From Tamarix chinensis (taxonomy: Eukaryota; Streptophyta; Magnoliopsida; Caryophyllales; Tamaricaceae), in contig CM060174.1 in NCBI GenBank assembly GCA_030549775.1, positions 94,504,132 to 94,568,131 on the forward strand: a DNA stretch of 64,000 nucleotides. The letters run 5' to 3'. Every line of letters begins with the position of its first letter. The stretch's first letter is position 1. Both the position numbers and the translations under genes were made by a program. The notes beneath the pieces were generated by a model. The model was given only the letters and a program-made list of their open reading frames with translations. It did no database searches and had not been told where the DNA came from. Of this stretch, positions 22,286 to 32,576 are shown one piece after another.

Positions 22286-23687
22286 GCTTTCATGGCCTCA
22301 TTATGGCTTGTACTGATTCATATTTCCTTCCTAAACATCAAGTTTATTGAATTTCCCTAGAGTAGGAAAACTCGAGCTTGTCATGGACATTAATGGAGTA
22401 CGAATGGTGGATGCTCCTACATCAATATCTTTATGGATGCCCTATCCTTAGTGATAGATGTTTACGTGATGCATGATCCTTGTGGATTCTTGAAGTACCA
22501 TTTTTTTTAATCTTAAAATTTAGATACTACTAAGTGATCTATGGAGTTGAGAGCTTATATGAAATTCCCTCTTTGTTGACTTCTGTGAACAGGCTCATGT
22601 AGCCCTCATCATTAAGCTTTCAAGTCAAGATCAAAATTGATGCAGGAGCATCCATTATCGATGATGGTAATTTAGTTGTTAATTTCTCTAAGTTAGGAGG
22701 ACATAAAACCCTCCTCACTTGGACTAATTAGTTTAACTAAACCCCAAGCCATGAAAGCCATGCAAAACTCTAATCCGGCCACCACCTTTTCGCACCTTAG
22801 TGGCTCATTTTTTTTTGCTTAAATGGCTCACTACCTAGCCAAGGATAGGCTACAATTCAGGTCCCATAATAGCAGCCACAACTACACTTTTTTGGACAGA
22901 TGTGAGCACTAGTAGTAGCAACAACTACAAACATTAGAGGGGCAGACCTTTTTTGGAAGAAAAGAAACCTATGCTCAGGCTATGATGGAACTTTAGGCTT
23001 GTAGCAGAAAAGTTACTTTCTGCTTTATGCTTTTAATAATGTTTTTAGTCTTTAGTATAAAAGATACTTTTACTTTTTACTTTTAATGATGTTTTTAGCT
23101 TAGCTTAGCTTATTAACTTGTAAGGAGCCGCCCAAGTCAGATGTAAAACATTGGGAAGGTCCCAAACAATTCTGATTTCTTTATTTCAGCCAACACAAAG
23201 TCAACTTTAGTTTTAGTTAAGATTAAACTAGTTAAAGTTAGTCTCTTTGACAACTAACTAGTTTGATTAGTTAACCAAACCAGTCCCTTTTTTTTGTTGA
23301 GTTGTATTGCAACTAAATGAGACCTAACACTCTCCCATAAGTGTTGGGGTCGCACTTGAATGAAGGGAAACTCAGAATTTGGCTATCTTATTTCTCTCAG
23401 CAGAAATCAATCACCTTCAACTCTAGTGCATGAATTTGAAGTTTGAATCCTAAAATCTCACAAGATTTATCCTAAGTGTTGAAACCTTAGGTGGTTTTTG
23501 TTAGTATATGATCCAAGGACCATGGATCATATTCAACCCATTTTCTTCACCCTCTTCTCTGTTTTCTTATTTGGTTATCCCCCATTGATAACCACCCTCT
23601 TAACTTGATCCAATTTGTATTGGCATATGCATCAAAACTTGTTAGAACTTCTTGGGGATATAGATTGCAACTGAAGCCCATCTCAAG
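22286..23687. other. Intergenic, no supported gene
   Basis: No long frame or protein-like segment is seen. There are short local duplications (TTTTTAGTCTTTAG and TTTTTAGCTTAGCTTAGCTT near 23040-23110). It may include the remaining tail of the gypsy LTR and the lost 3' part of the copia element that follows. Confidence 0.4.
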
Positions 23688-24757
23688 TCATATATTCCTG
23701 ATACCAACTATCTTTGAGACACCATTATTTTTCATACGTACCTCACTAAGATTAACAAATGTGTAGGATAAGAATATTCCTTGTGAGAGACAAGAGGTAG
23801 GAAGATCCAACATCAACCACTCAGTCTGCTTCCAAACATGTTGCGCTCGTTTATGATAGGAAACCATTAACACTCTTTTAGACAACCATTAGGTCATTAT
23901 CATCATTGTTGACTTCAAATATCTCCTCTTCCACTATGTGTGTATTTTTCACAGCTCTCATCTTCAGCTCCCAACATTACTTTAGGTGTTCAGGCTTCCC
24001 ACAATTGAAGCATGACTTGTCCTTTAGATTTTTCAAAGTCATCCGTACACCTCCTTACTTTTGCATCATGTTCTTAGTTCTTCCTCACTCTAAGACCCTC
24101 TGTTCTCTTGTTCTTGATTTTCCTTTAGTCCATCGTAAAGGCCTCTAAGTTCTAACCTTAAAGCAGATGTGCCATCAACCCATTTTCTACCATCCCTTGT
24201 TATGTCCTCGCCCTGAAGAGACATCGTCACATAGCTAATGTGAGCTTTCAGACACCAATATGGTCAGAAACAAACATATTCCTAATTTTCCAATAAAAAC
24301 CAGGTTAGAAGCCGACGTGGTCTCCATGTTCTCTAAATCAAATAAAATACTTCTTAATCCATTAAGGTGTTCCACTATGGTCCATCTTCATCCTTCAAAT
24401 TAAAAAACTACCCCATAAGTTGTATCGGTCTTTTTTGTATATGACAAATCCAACTTAAACCAAGTTCCATAAGTTGTAGTTTCTTCCGTAACATGATGAA
24501 TTACACTTTCATCTATCCATTTAGGGATGAAATCACAAGCTTTTTGATTGATTTCCTACCACTTTGCTTCTTTACCTTTCATACTCATGTATGATCTTTG
24601 TTTTTAGTTAGCTCTTCCAATTCTTTTACGTAGAAAAAAAATTTCATCTTACTCTTCCACGTCTTATGATTCGTACTAATTCAACATGCCTTGGTCCCAT
24701 GACTATCAATCTTAGAAGTTTTTGAACACCAAATATGACCCCTAATACCACTTGTTT
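23688..24757 (-). pseudogene. Ty1/copia gag-protease remnant
   Basis: On the minus strand: a gag-like stretch with many stops (about 24660-24180, including LIRRTWRPRRLLT-type residues in broken frames), a zinc knuckle core CFNCGKPEHLK with a stop before the last Cys near 24000, and at 23885-23688 a protease-side segment ending FLSYTFVNLSEVRMKNNGVS then KIVGI, the VRMGNxxxSKIVGIG signature found after the copia protease. A primer-site-like TGGTATTAGGGG occurs at about 24740-24750 beside an LTR-like TG start. All reverse transcriptase and integrase sequence is missing. Old and dead. Confidence 0.6.
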
Positions 24758-25553
24758 GTATTTTTGGAAGTCCCAATCATACTAAAGCTAACAAAAGACT
24801 TTGCTCCAAGAATTTGATCCTCAAGCCAATAACATATTTATAAAAAGAATGTAAAAGCAACTATGAGTAAGAAACTAAGAACACAAGATTCACGTCGTTT
24901 GACATTGATATGTGCATTGGTGGAAGGCCGAAAATATACCAACTTTGAAGATGAGAGAAAAAAAAATACATAGATGGTCCTTTATCTCTCTACCTTAATG
25001 TTGATATTTGGCTAAAGATTAACCACTCACCGTACATATAGGAGTGCACTCAAGCTCAATTCAAAACGTACATTCCACTTGCCTAAAATTAAGCTTTAGA
25101 TTTTATTCATCAAATCTGCATCTCTAATGCATTTTTAGTACCAATTGTACTTCCCATTTTTGGTCAACATCATTGGTTTAATGCCGCATCCAATGCCTTG
25201 TTTAGGTCTTCACAATGTTTAAATATAAGGTTGAGCCGACCTTTGTTGCAACACATCTAGGTTCTGGATAAACTCTCATTAGAACGACTTTGGTCGAGTC
25301 ATCTCGCTCAACAATCTTTGCCAACTTAAATCAGTCACTTAAGCACCCTTGGACTATTGACTAAAGCGACCATCGGTTACTAATACCTTTGTTGTGTAGG
25401 ATTATCTTCATCTCGGCTTTATGTCTCTACAACTTTCCTTGTCCTCAATTATTCCATACACCTTCCCATGTTGAGAACGCATTAACATGGACATTATTGC
25501 TAGGCACTGAATAAAATTTTCTTTAATAGTAGCGAGTTCATCTTTTTAGCAGC
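24756..25553. other. Possible copia LTR plus intergenic DNA
   Basis: The plus strand begins TGTTTGTATTTTTGG beside the degenerate copia primer site, so part of this stretch is probably that element's 5' LTR read in reverse. The outer LTR end is not identifiable. No gene is supported. Confidence 0.35.
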
Positions 25554-25630
25554 AAGGGCTATGTCAAAATGAGCTAGACCAAGTACGATTGGGCAAAAAG
25601 TAGAAACAAAGATGAAGAAATATAACAATT
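25554..25630 (+). repeat. 77-bp flanking direct repeat, left copy
   Basis: AAGGGCTATGTCAAAATGAG through ATATAACAATT is repeated at 32500-32576 with a single mismatch (ACGATT versus ACAATT). It lies immediately outside the left edge of the chromovirus complex. Confidence 0.97.
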
Positions 25631-25704
25631 TTCTAGTTTCCCTCTCAATTTCTCCTTCTTCCCTCTCAACCTTGCATTAGTTTGGTATCAAAGCCAGGTT
25701 AAAC
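25631..25704 (+). mobile_element. LTR tail joined to tRNA-like 18-mer
   Basis: About 45 bases match the last part of the chromovirus LTR (TTTCCCTCTCAATTTCTCC to CCTTGCATTA, two mismatches). After GT comes TTGGTATCAAAGCCAGGTT: its last 18 bases agree at 17 positions with the complement of the plant tRNA-iMet 3' end, including the AGGTT end. The main element's own site at 26192 matches only the first 13. A spacer AAAC follows before the inverted LTR. Confidence 0.75.
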
Positions 25705-25901
25705 TGATGCAAGGTTGAGAGGGAAACCAGAAAATCACTCGGGATTAATTAATATTCATTCATTCATCCTCAAATAACAACCCTAAGACCCCTTTATATA
25801 GAGTAAGGGCCATAAAAATAACGATAGTAAAAATCACTAATTACTAGCTAAGATAAGATCATCATAAATTACTAAGGTAAATAAAATAATTACTAAGGTA
25901 A
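25705..25901 (-). repeat. Partial inverted LTR copy
   Basis: This is the reverse complement of the downstream chromovirus LTR from its end (TGATGCAAGGTTGAGAGGG) to the internal ATTACTAAGGTAA. It lacks a ~22-bp segment lying between two CCCTCTCAA repeats in the LTR and lacks the first ~74 LTR bases. It abuts the full LTR at 25902, making a hairpin with ~200-bp arms and a ~74-bp loop. Confidence 0.92.
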
Positions 25902-26188
25902 TGTGGATAAACAAGATTTTTATAGGAGTAAGTATAAACGTAGGAATAAAAAATAGATTCCTATCTTATTTTCTTACCTTAGTAATTATTTTATTTACCT
26001 TAGTAATTTATGATGATCTTATCTTAGCTAGTAATTAGTGATTTTTACTATCGTTATTTTTATGGCCCTTACTCTATATAAAGGGGTTTTAGGGTTGTTA
26101 TTTGAGGAATGAATGAATATTAATTAATCCCGAGTGATTTTCTGGTTTTCCTCTCAATTTCTCCTTCTTCCCTCTCAACCTTGCATCA
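25902..26188 (+). repeat. 5' LTR, 287 bp
   Basis: TGTGGATAAACAAG to CTTGCATCA. It differs from the 3' LTR by four substitutions. A TATA-like CTCTATATAAAGG lies at about 26073-26085. The terminal dinucleotides are TG and CA. Confidence 0.95.
26073..26085 (+). promoter_or_regulatory. LTR TATA box
   Basis: CTCTATATAAAGG lies about 105 bases before the LTR end, a normal position for the RNA polymerase II promoter in a short LTR. The same motif is in the 3' LTR near 32385. The transcription start is not determined. Confidence 0.55.
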
Positions 26189-26191
26189 GTT

Positions 26192-26204
26192 TGGTATCAG
26201 AGCC
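26192..26204 (+). promoter_or_regulatory. Primer-binding site (tRNA-iMet)
   Basis: TGGTATCAGAGCC follows the LTR end after the spacer GTT. It is complementary to the 3' end of plant initiator tRNA-Met for 13 bases and then diverges. Confidence 0.9.
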
Positions 26205-27455
26205 CAAATTTAGATCCTTATAGTTGTGTGACGCACTGTTCAAAAAAAAAAAAGAGAGCAACCCTAATTGATTCTCCGCCGCCACCCAAACCCTACCTCC
26301 ACCACCCAACCGCCATCGCCGCCATTGACTGCCACCACCCCACCGCCGCTTCGCCGAACCACAGCCAACCCCCACTGTTAGCCATCGTCGAGCCCTCACC
26401 CAACCCCAAAAATTAGTCAATTCGAATCGACTCTTAGACCACAATTCGTGTCTGCACAACCCCAAAAATTAGCCCGAATCGAAGCCAAAATCCTTCAATT
26501 CGAGCATTATTCATGCAAAAACAACTCCAATCATAAACCAAATCGATCGATTCCCACCCCAATCGGCCGAATTCGTTCGAACCCTAACCCTAGATTCGCT
26601 AAATACAAAAATCGACGGAATCGGAGGAAATTGAGAGTGCAATAACATCACTTATAGTTGCCAGCAAGTGTGAGAGAGCGATTTGAGTGATTGTGAGGGA
26701 GTTAAACACAGTAGATTAGGAAAAAAAAATTTCCGCTGGAAATCCGCGCGCCACAAAGCCTGTCTTTCGCCGGTTGCAGCATCCGTCAACTTCCGGGTTT
26801 TGCAGCCACCGCGCGTCGCCGACCTCCCCCGAAGTTCGCCGTCCCCCGCCGACATTCGCCCCCTAATCGCGCCGCCGAAGTCGCCGCCTGGTTCCGTGGC
26901 TGGTAAGCCGAACGTACTCGGTCGACCAGCACCGTGGGCTGTATCTCGTTCGGTTGCCTAAGAACCGAACCGGGCGTCTTTAGGGAACCGAACCGGGTCA
27001 ATTAAAAAAAAAGTTAGCAGCGTGCTTCATTGAAGAAAAAAAAAGTTAGCAGCGTGCTTCATTGATAAAATAAAAATATAAAAAAAAAGGTTTCAGCGTG
27101 TTCCGAATCTTCCAACATTCAACAAAGTCTATTTCAGCCGTACAGTTCAACTCGGGTTTTGACAGCAACTTTTCCGTCCCTGAAAGGTTAAATTTCTCAC
27201 TCGAAACTCGACTCTTATTTAAATTATCTGGTTTATTTAGTATATCTGCCTAGGTCCTTATATTTATAAAAAAAAAATCAAGACACTTTTACCTAGCTTA
27301 GTCCCTTTTATTAACATTATTATCCTTGTGACGTTCATAGGGCAGGTTTATCATCATTATTACTTAGCATAATTTAGCGTTTATCTTATCTTTCATATTC
27401 TCTGTTAGTATCCATTTTATTATTAATTCTTTTATCATATCGTCCACAAAAAAAA
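26205..27455 (+). other. Chromovirus 5' leader
   Basis: About 1.25 kb between primer site and gag start. It is locally C-rich (CCGCCGCCACCC near 26277 and CACCACCCAACCGCC), with purine stretches such as AAAAAAAGTTAGCAGCGTGC repeated at about 27004 and 27040. Short open frames here have no recognised domains. Confidence 0.7.
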
Positions 27456-28738
27456 ATGCCTTCATCTTCTAAGAGTCAGGGGTCCGATAATCGATCCGAC
27501 CCTTCCCGTATGGACCAACTAGAACAATTGGTTTTTAAGCTAGCTAACAATATAGAAAGGATGATGGAAAAGCGCCCCATTGATGAGCCTGACCCTCAAT
27601 CCGTTAGACAACCCATCTTACCTCCTTCCAATTTAGTTGGCTCAAACCGTAGTATTCTCGGGTCCTACAAACAAACCCCTGGTTACGTCCCCCCACACCA
27701 TAGACACCTTCGGTCTCAAGGCCCCGTAGACCCGCCTAATCTCAATTATTCAGAGGATGACACATCGAAAGAAGACGTGGCACATCTTCGCCATAGGAAT
27801 CGTAGACATTCCAACCAGCATGATAGACAACCTTATCATAGATATGAGGACGACATTACTCGGAAAGTCAAAGTCGATGTGAACTCCTATGATGGAACTC
27901 TTGACCCAAACCTTTTTACTGATTGGTTAGAAGAAATGGACGATTACTTCAAATTTTATAACATGAGTGATATCTTCCTAAGATGAAACTCTCTGGGGCC
28001 GCAAAACGGTACTGGAAAATGGTCCAAACCCAGATGGACCGTTTAGGAGAACCACCTATTCGTCAATGGGCCGTTATGAAAGAAAAGCTGAAAGAAAAAT
28101 ATCTTCCTACTTTTCATAGAAATCAGCTCCTAGAGAAAATGTACAACCTTAAACAATCTTCCTCCAGTGTCTCTGAGTATACCCAGAAGTTTGAGGATTA
28201 TTCAGTAAGGTGTGACTACCCTGAACCTACCGATATTACCCTCTTTAGATACATTAATGGCCTTAGGGAGTCCATCAGGGAAGACGTTAAGCTCCATGGG
28301 CCCACATGTGTCGAAGATGCTTTTAAGTTGGCTCTTGAATTTGAAAGACGCTTCAAACGCTCGTCCACTCGATATTCATCTCCTTATTCCAGCGATTCAC
28401 GTCAGACCAAGTCCTTCACACCTACATCCTCCAAGTCTAACCCCAAGGGTGCTTCCCAATCCAACACCTATAACTCTACTCCTAGTAACCGATCTCACGC
28501 CGTTCAATCGACTGCTAACTCTATCCAATGTCATAAATGCCATGAGCGAGGGCATATTGCATCTCGTTGTCCCCACCGTACCATGATACTAGAGCATGAG
28601 GGTGATGAGCCACCTATTGAGGATCTTATAGTTGACCCCTGTGAATATTCAGGTGATGATGAGGAACTCGAAGAGGAGGACACTCCACATTGTAGCCTTG
28701 TTCGGACTATCAACCCTCAACGAGAAAAAACATTCTAA
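27456..28738 (+). pseudogene. Chromovirus gag (one frameshift)
   Basis: ATG 27456 starts MPSSSKSQGSDNRSDP, then a helical segment (QLEQLVFKLANNIERMME) and KVDVNSYDGTLDPNLFTDWL, the start of the retrotransposon gag domain. The frame breaks near 27980 (FYNMSDIFLR then stop) and resumes at 27983 in another frame as MKLSGAAKRYWKMVQTQMD and YLPTFHRNQLLEKMYNLKQ. A Ser/Thr/Pro-rich spacer leads to the zinc knuckle CHKCHERGHIASRC at about 28529-28570 and an acidic tail ending at 28738. Gag forms the virus-like particle and binds the RNA. Its short link to pol is normal for a single polyprotein in this group. The frameshift prevents a full-length product. Confidence 0.9.
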
Positions 28739-31004
28739 TGTGGCTAGATGTGTTCTCTCGCAAGGTACCCATCTCGATGAGTGGAAACGAACTTCCATTT
28801 TTTGCACTTTCTTTAGGTGTAATGGAAAATCTGCCAAGTTGGTCATAGATGGTGGTAGTACCCTTAATGTCGTATCTCGAGCCGCCATAAAAAGACTAAA
28901 CCTTAAGTCTGAACCTCATCCTAATCCTTTTACGGTAGCTTGGGTAAATAAGACCACTCTCCCCATTGACCAAAGATGCCTCGTTCCCCTCCACCTAGGC
29001 CCACATTATAAAGAAGATCTTTATTTTGATGTCCTTCCCATCGATGTAGCCCACGTTCTCTTAGGTAGACCTTGGCTTTATGATCATTCAGTTAAGATTG
29101 ATTGCCGACCAAATACTCACTATTTCTTCTTTAAAGGAAAGCGTATCATTCTTAATCATGCAAAACCATTTGATCCCTCACCCCCTCAAACCACTTCTAC
29201 GCCTAAGGAAGCTTCTATAAATAGGGTTCAAATCATCACACCTCACGCCTTTCATCAGGAGAGTAGAAAAACCAATTTCATGTTAGCCATAGTCGCTCAA
29301 GAGATCTCCCCAAACTCCACTTCACCCATTCCCACTGAGGTTCAGAAGTTATTGGGTGACTTTTCGGATGTAATTCCCGAAGAGTTACCTAAAGAGTTGC
29401 CACCCATGAGAGACATTCAACATGCCATCGATCTTATTCCTGGGTCTCAGTTACCTAATCTTCCCCATTATAGGATGAACCCTAATGAGCGGGCTGAATT
29501 AAATAGACAAGTTGAGGAGCTCCATCATAAGGGATTTGTGAAGCATAGCATGAGTCCTTGTGCAGTACCCGCCTTACTCACTCCCAAGAACGACGGATCT
29601 TGGAGAATGTGTGTGGATAGTAGAGCCATTAATAACATCACGGTTAAGTATAGATTTCCTATCCCTAGACTAGAGGACATGTTAGACACTCTAGCTGGCT
29701 CTAGTTACTACTCTAAAATCGACTTACGTAGCGGGTACCACCAAATTCGTATTCGGCCAGGGGATGAATGGAAAACAGCCTTTAAGACGCAGGATGGACT
29801 CTTTGAGTGGTTAGTTATGCCTTTTGGGTTATCAAATGCCCCTAGCACATTCATGAGTTTTATGACCCATATCCTCCAAACATTTATGGGAAAATTCCTC
29901 GTGGTCTATTTCGATGACATCCTGATTTATAGCAAGTCTCAAAGGGATCACCTGTCCCACCTTAGACAATTTTTCACTACTTTACGGGAAGCCAAGCTTT
30001 ATGCTAATCTCAAGAAATGTTCCTTCCTTCAGTCTCAGGTTCTCTTTCTAGGCTTTATTGTTTCTTCTCAGGGCATTTCTACTGACCCTGAGAAAGTCCG
30101 AGTTATTAAGGAATGGCCTGAACCGAAATTTGTTACGGAAGTGCGTAGCTTCCATGGCCTAGTTTCCTTCTATCGTCGGTTCATCCGCTCTATTATGGTC
30201 CCCATCACTGATTGTCTAAAGAAGGGATCATTTCAGTGGACTTCTAAAGCTTCTAGAGCCTTTCAGGAAATTAAGGAGTGTATGACTAAGGCCCCTGTCC
30301 TTAGGCATCCCGATTTTAGTAAAGTCTTCGAGGTTCATTGTGATGCTTGCGAAACAGGCATAGGAGGATTGTTAGGTCAGGAAGGACATCCCATAGCATT
30401 TTTCAGTGAGAAACTCAACGCGTCTAAACAAAAGTACACCATCCATCTTAAGGAGTTATATGTTGTGGTCAGGTCCCTCCATTATTGGCGGTATTACCTT
30501 TTACCCCAAGACTTTGTAGTCTATTCTGACCACCTAGCACTAGAGTATTTGCATTCAAAGCGAGAATTGCCAAAGAAGTATGCTAAATGGCTTGAATTCT
30601 TAGGCGAATATACTTTCGTCCTAAAACATCGTTCAGGAACCGAGAATCGAGTAGTTGATGCTCTTAGCAGGATAGGCGCTATCCTTCAACAATGGAATAT
30701 TAGGGCTACTAACTTTGATAAAATGAAGGATGATTACTCTTCTTGTCCCGATTTCGGTCACATCTACCAAGAAGTCTCTCATGGTAACCGTCGGGACTTC
30801 ATTGATTATGTCATTCATAATGGATATCTTTTTAGAGCCTCTAGATTATGCATTCCCCAATCCTCTTATAGAGACTTTCTTGTTTGGGAATTGCACGCTG
30901 GTGGCCTTGCAGGTCACTTCGGTATGGATCGTACCATCACCTTGGTACGTGATCGTTTCTATTGGCCTTCTTGGCAACAAGACGTTAAGAGAGTCATATC
31001 CTAG
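28632..31004 (+). pseudogene. Chromovirus protease-RT-RNase H
   Basis: A 790-codon open frame overlapping the end of gag in another frame; a 1-nt indel in the A run near 28728 separates it from gag. Protease active site LVIDGGST lies at residue ~73 (the DGGS variant common in plant chromoviruses). RT has SPCAVPALLTPKNDGSWRM, SKIDLRSGYHQIRI, MPFGLSNAPSTFM and the catalytic VVYFDD box (D428, D429). RNase H has CDACETGIG (D571), a HLKELYVVV Glu and YSDHLALEYL Asp. The frame continues into the integrase zinc finger (LHAGGLAGHFGMDRT) and stops at 31003-31005. Domains look catalytically complete; the breaks at either end are the lesions. Confidence 0.93.
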
Positions 31005-32267
31005 TGTCGTACTTGTTAGTTAGCTAAAACAAAAAAGCAAAACACGGGCTTATATACTCCTTTACCTGTTCCTCATGAGCCATGGAAGGATCTTAGCATG
31101 GACTTTATTCTAGGTATTCCCAAAACATCCAGAGGCCATGACTCAATCCTTGTAGTAGTAGATAGATTCTCCAAGATGGCCCATTTCATACCCTGTAGCA
31201 AGACTTCCGATGCTGTTCACGTTGCTAGATTGATTTTTCGTGAGGTAGTCAGACTTCATGGTCTTCCTTCTTCCATAGTATCTGATAGAGATTTTAGGTT
31301 CGTCTGTTGGTTCTGGAAGACACTCTGGACTCTGAGCAAAACCCAGTTAAAGTTCTCTACCGCCCATCATCCCCAGACCGATGGTGAGACTGAGGTAGTA
31401 AATCGAGGTTTAGGTGACCTTCTTCGTTGTCTTGTCGGAGATCAACCTCGTACTTGGGATTTAGTGTTACCCACAGCTGAGTTCACTTATAACCATGCGT
31501 CTAATCGATCCACGGGAAAGAGTCCTTTTGAAATTGTTTATGGTTATGCTCCTCGTGCTCCTGTTGACTTTGGCCCCCTATCCCCATATGCACGTGTGTC
31601 TGCGTCTGCTGAGTCCTTTGCTGATCATATACATTCTTTGCATGATGAGATTAGGCGTAAGATTATGTTGAGTAATGTGGACTATAAACTTGTTGTTGAT
31701 GTGCATCGTAGAGATAAGGGTTTTAATGAAGGTGACTTTGTCATGGTACGCTTGTGTCCTGAACGTTTTCCAAAAGGATGTTTTAAAAAGTTACAAGCGC
31801 GTGCCATGGGCCCGTATGAGATTTTGAAAAAACAAGGACCGAATGCTTATGTGCTAGATCTACCCGATGATTTAGGTATTAGTCCTGTTTTCAACGTGAG
31901 TGATTTGTCACCTTACAGAGGCAACTTTGAGCCTCCTGCCTTGCCTTCTAGTGTGCCTGCAGGTCTGCAGGAGCCGACAGTGCCACCTGTTCAGCTACCC
32001 AAGGATGAGATTGCGTCTATTGATGATGTGGAGTATGTTTCCTCTTCTCAAGGAGGGTTTCGCCGATTTTGGATCACGTGGAAGAACCGCCCAGATTGTG
32101 ATGCTACTTGGGTTCCTGAGGATGATCTTCGAGATTTGGCTCCAGAATTGCTTAATGACTTTCTTCGATCTCACTCGCCGGAGTCGAGTTCTTTTCCGGT
32201 GGGAGAGAATGATGTGGATAAACAAGATTTTTATAGGAATAAGTATAAACGTAGGAATAAAAAATAG
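31005..32267 (+). pseudogene. Chromovirus integrase with chromodomain
   Basis: Two in-frame TAG codons (31003-31005 and 31015-31017) flank CRTC of the HHCC zinc finger, separating this from the upstream frame. The remaining 389 codons from 31098 carry the core with Asp in MDFILG, Asp in IVSDRDF (residue 63) and Glu in TDGETEVVNRG (residue 99), which gives DD35E spacing. GPYEILKKQGPNAYVLDLPD and VFNVSDLSPYRG follow. A chromodomain-like tail (RRFWITWKNRPDCDATWVP, about 32060-32120) targets integration in this group. The frame ends in the 3' LTR at 32267, typical of compact chromoviruses. Confidence 0.93.
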
Positions 32268-32499
32268 ATTCCTATCTTATTTTCTTACCTTAGTAATTAT
32301 TTTATTTACCTTAGTAATTTATGATGATCTTATCTTAGCTAGTAATTAGTGATTTTTACTATCGTTATTTTTATGGCCCTTACTCTATATAAAGGGTTTT
32401 TAGGGTTGTTATTTGAGGAATGAATGAATATTAATTAATCCTGAGTGATTTTCTGGTTTCCCTCTCAATTTCTCCTTCTTCCCTCTCAACCTTGCATCA
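32213..32499 (+). repeat. 3' LTR, 287 bp
   Basis: TGTGGATAAACAAG to CTTGCATCA, directly preceded by the purine-rich GGTGGGAGAGAATGA (about 32198-32212), the likely polypurine tract, which also encodes polyprotein residues. Four substitutions separate it from the 5' LTR. Confidence 0.95.
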
Positions 32500-32576
32500 A
32501 AGGGCTATGTCAAAATGAGCTAGACCAAGTACAATTGGGCAAAAAGTAGAAACAAAGATGAAGAAATATAACAATT
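32500..32576 (+). repeat. 77-bp flanking direct repeat, right copy
   Basis: Starts with the base after the LTR CA and equals 25554-25630 apart from one substitution. Beyond it the flanks differ (GTCTACCCG here, TTCTAGTTT on the left), with a residual TCTA in common. Confidence 0.97.

Larger units (their letters stand above)
25902..32499 (+). mobile_element. Ty3/gypsy chromovirus, nearly complete, 6.6 kb
   Basis: A plus-strand LTR retrotransposon with 287-bp LTRs at both ends, tRNA-iMet primer site, long leader, gag, protease, reverse transcriptase, RNase H, integrase and a C-terminal chromodomain that runs into the 3' LTR. The chromodomain after integrase defines a chromovirus; the short LTRs and compact size would suit the Reina clade, which is a guess. 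The LTRs differ at 4 of 287 positions, so insertion is fairly recent. Two frameshifts and at least two stops inactivate it. It lacks an ordinary 5-bp target duplication and is bracketed instead by a 77-bp repeat. Confidence 0.93.

Noticed and set aside
25683..25700. A tRNA gene
   Set aside because: The match is only the 18-base 3' end complement; no cloverleaf or A/B boxes. It is a primer-site or tRNA-copied segment.
26175..27001. Gly/Trp/Arg-rich or Pro-rich frames in the chromovirus leader
   Set aside because: Produced by the CCACCGCC-rich leader; they lie between primer site and gag and resemble no protein.
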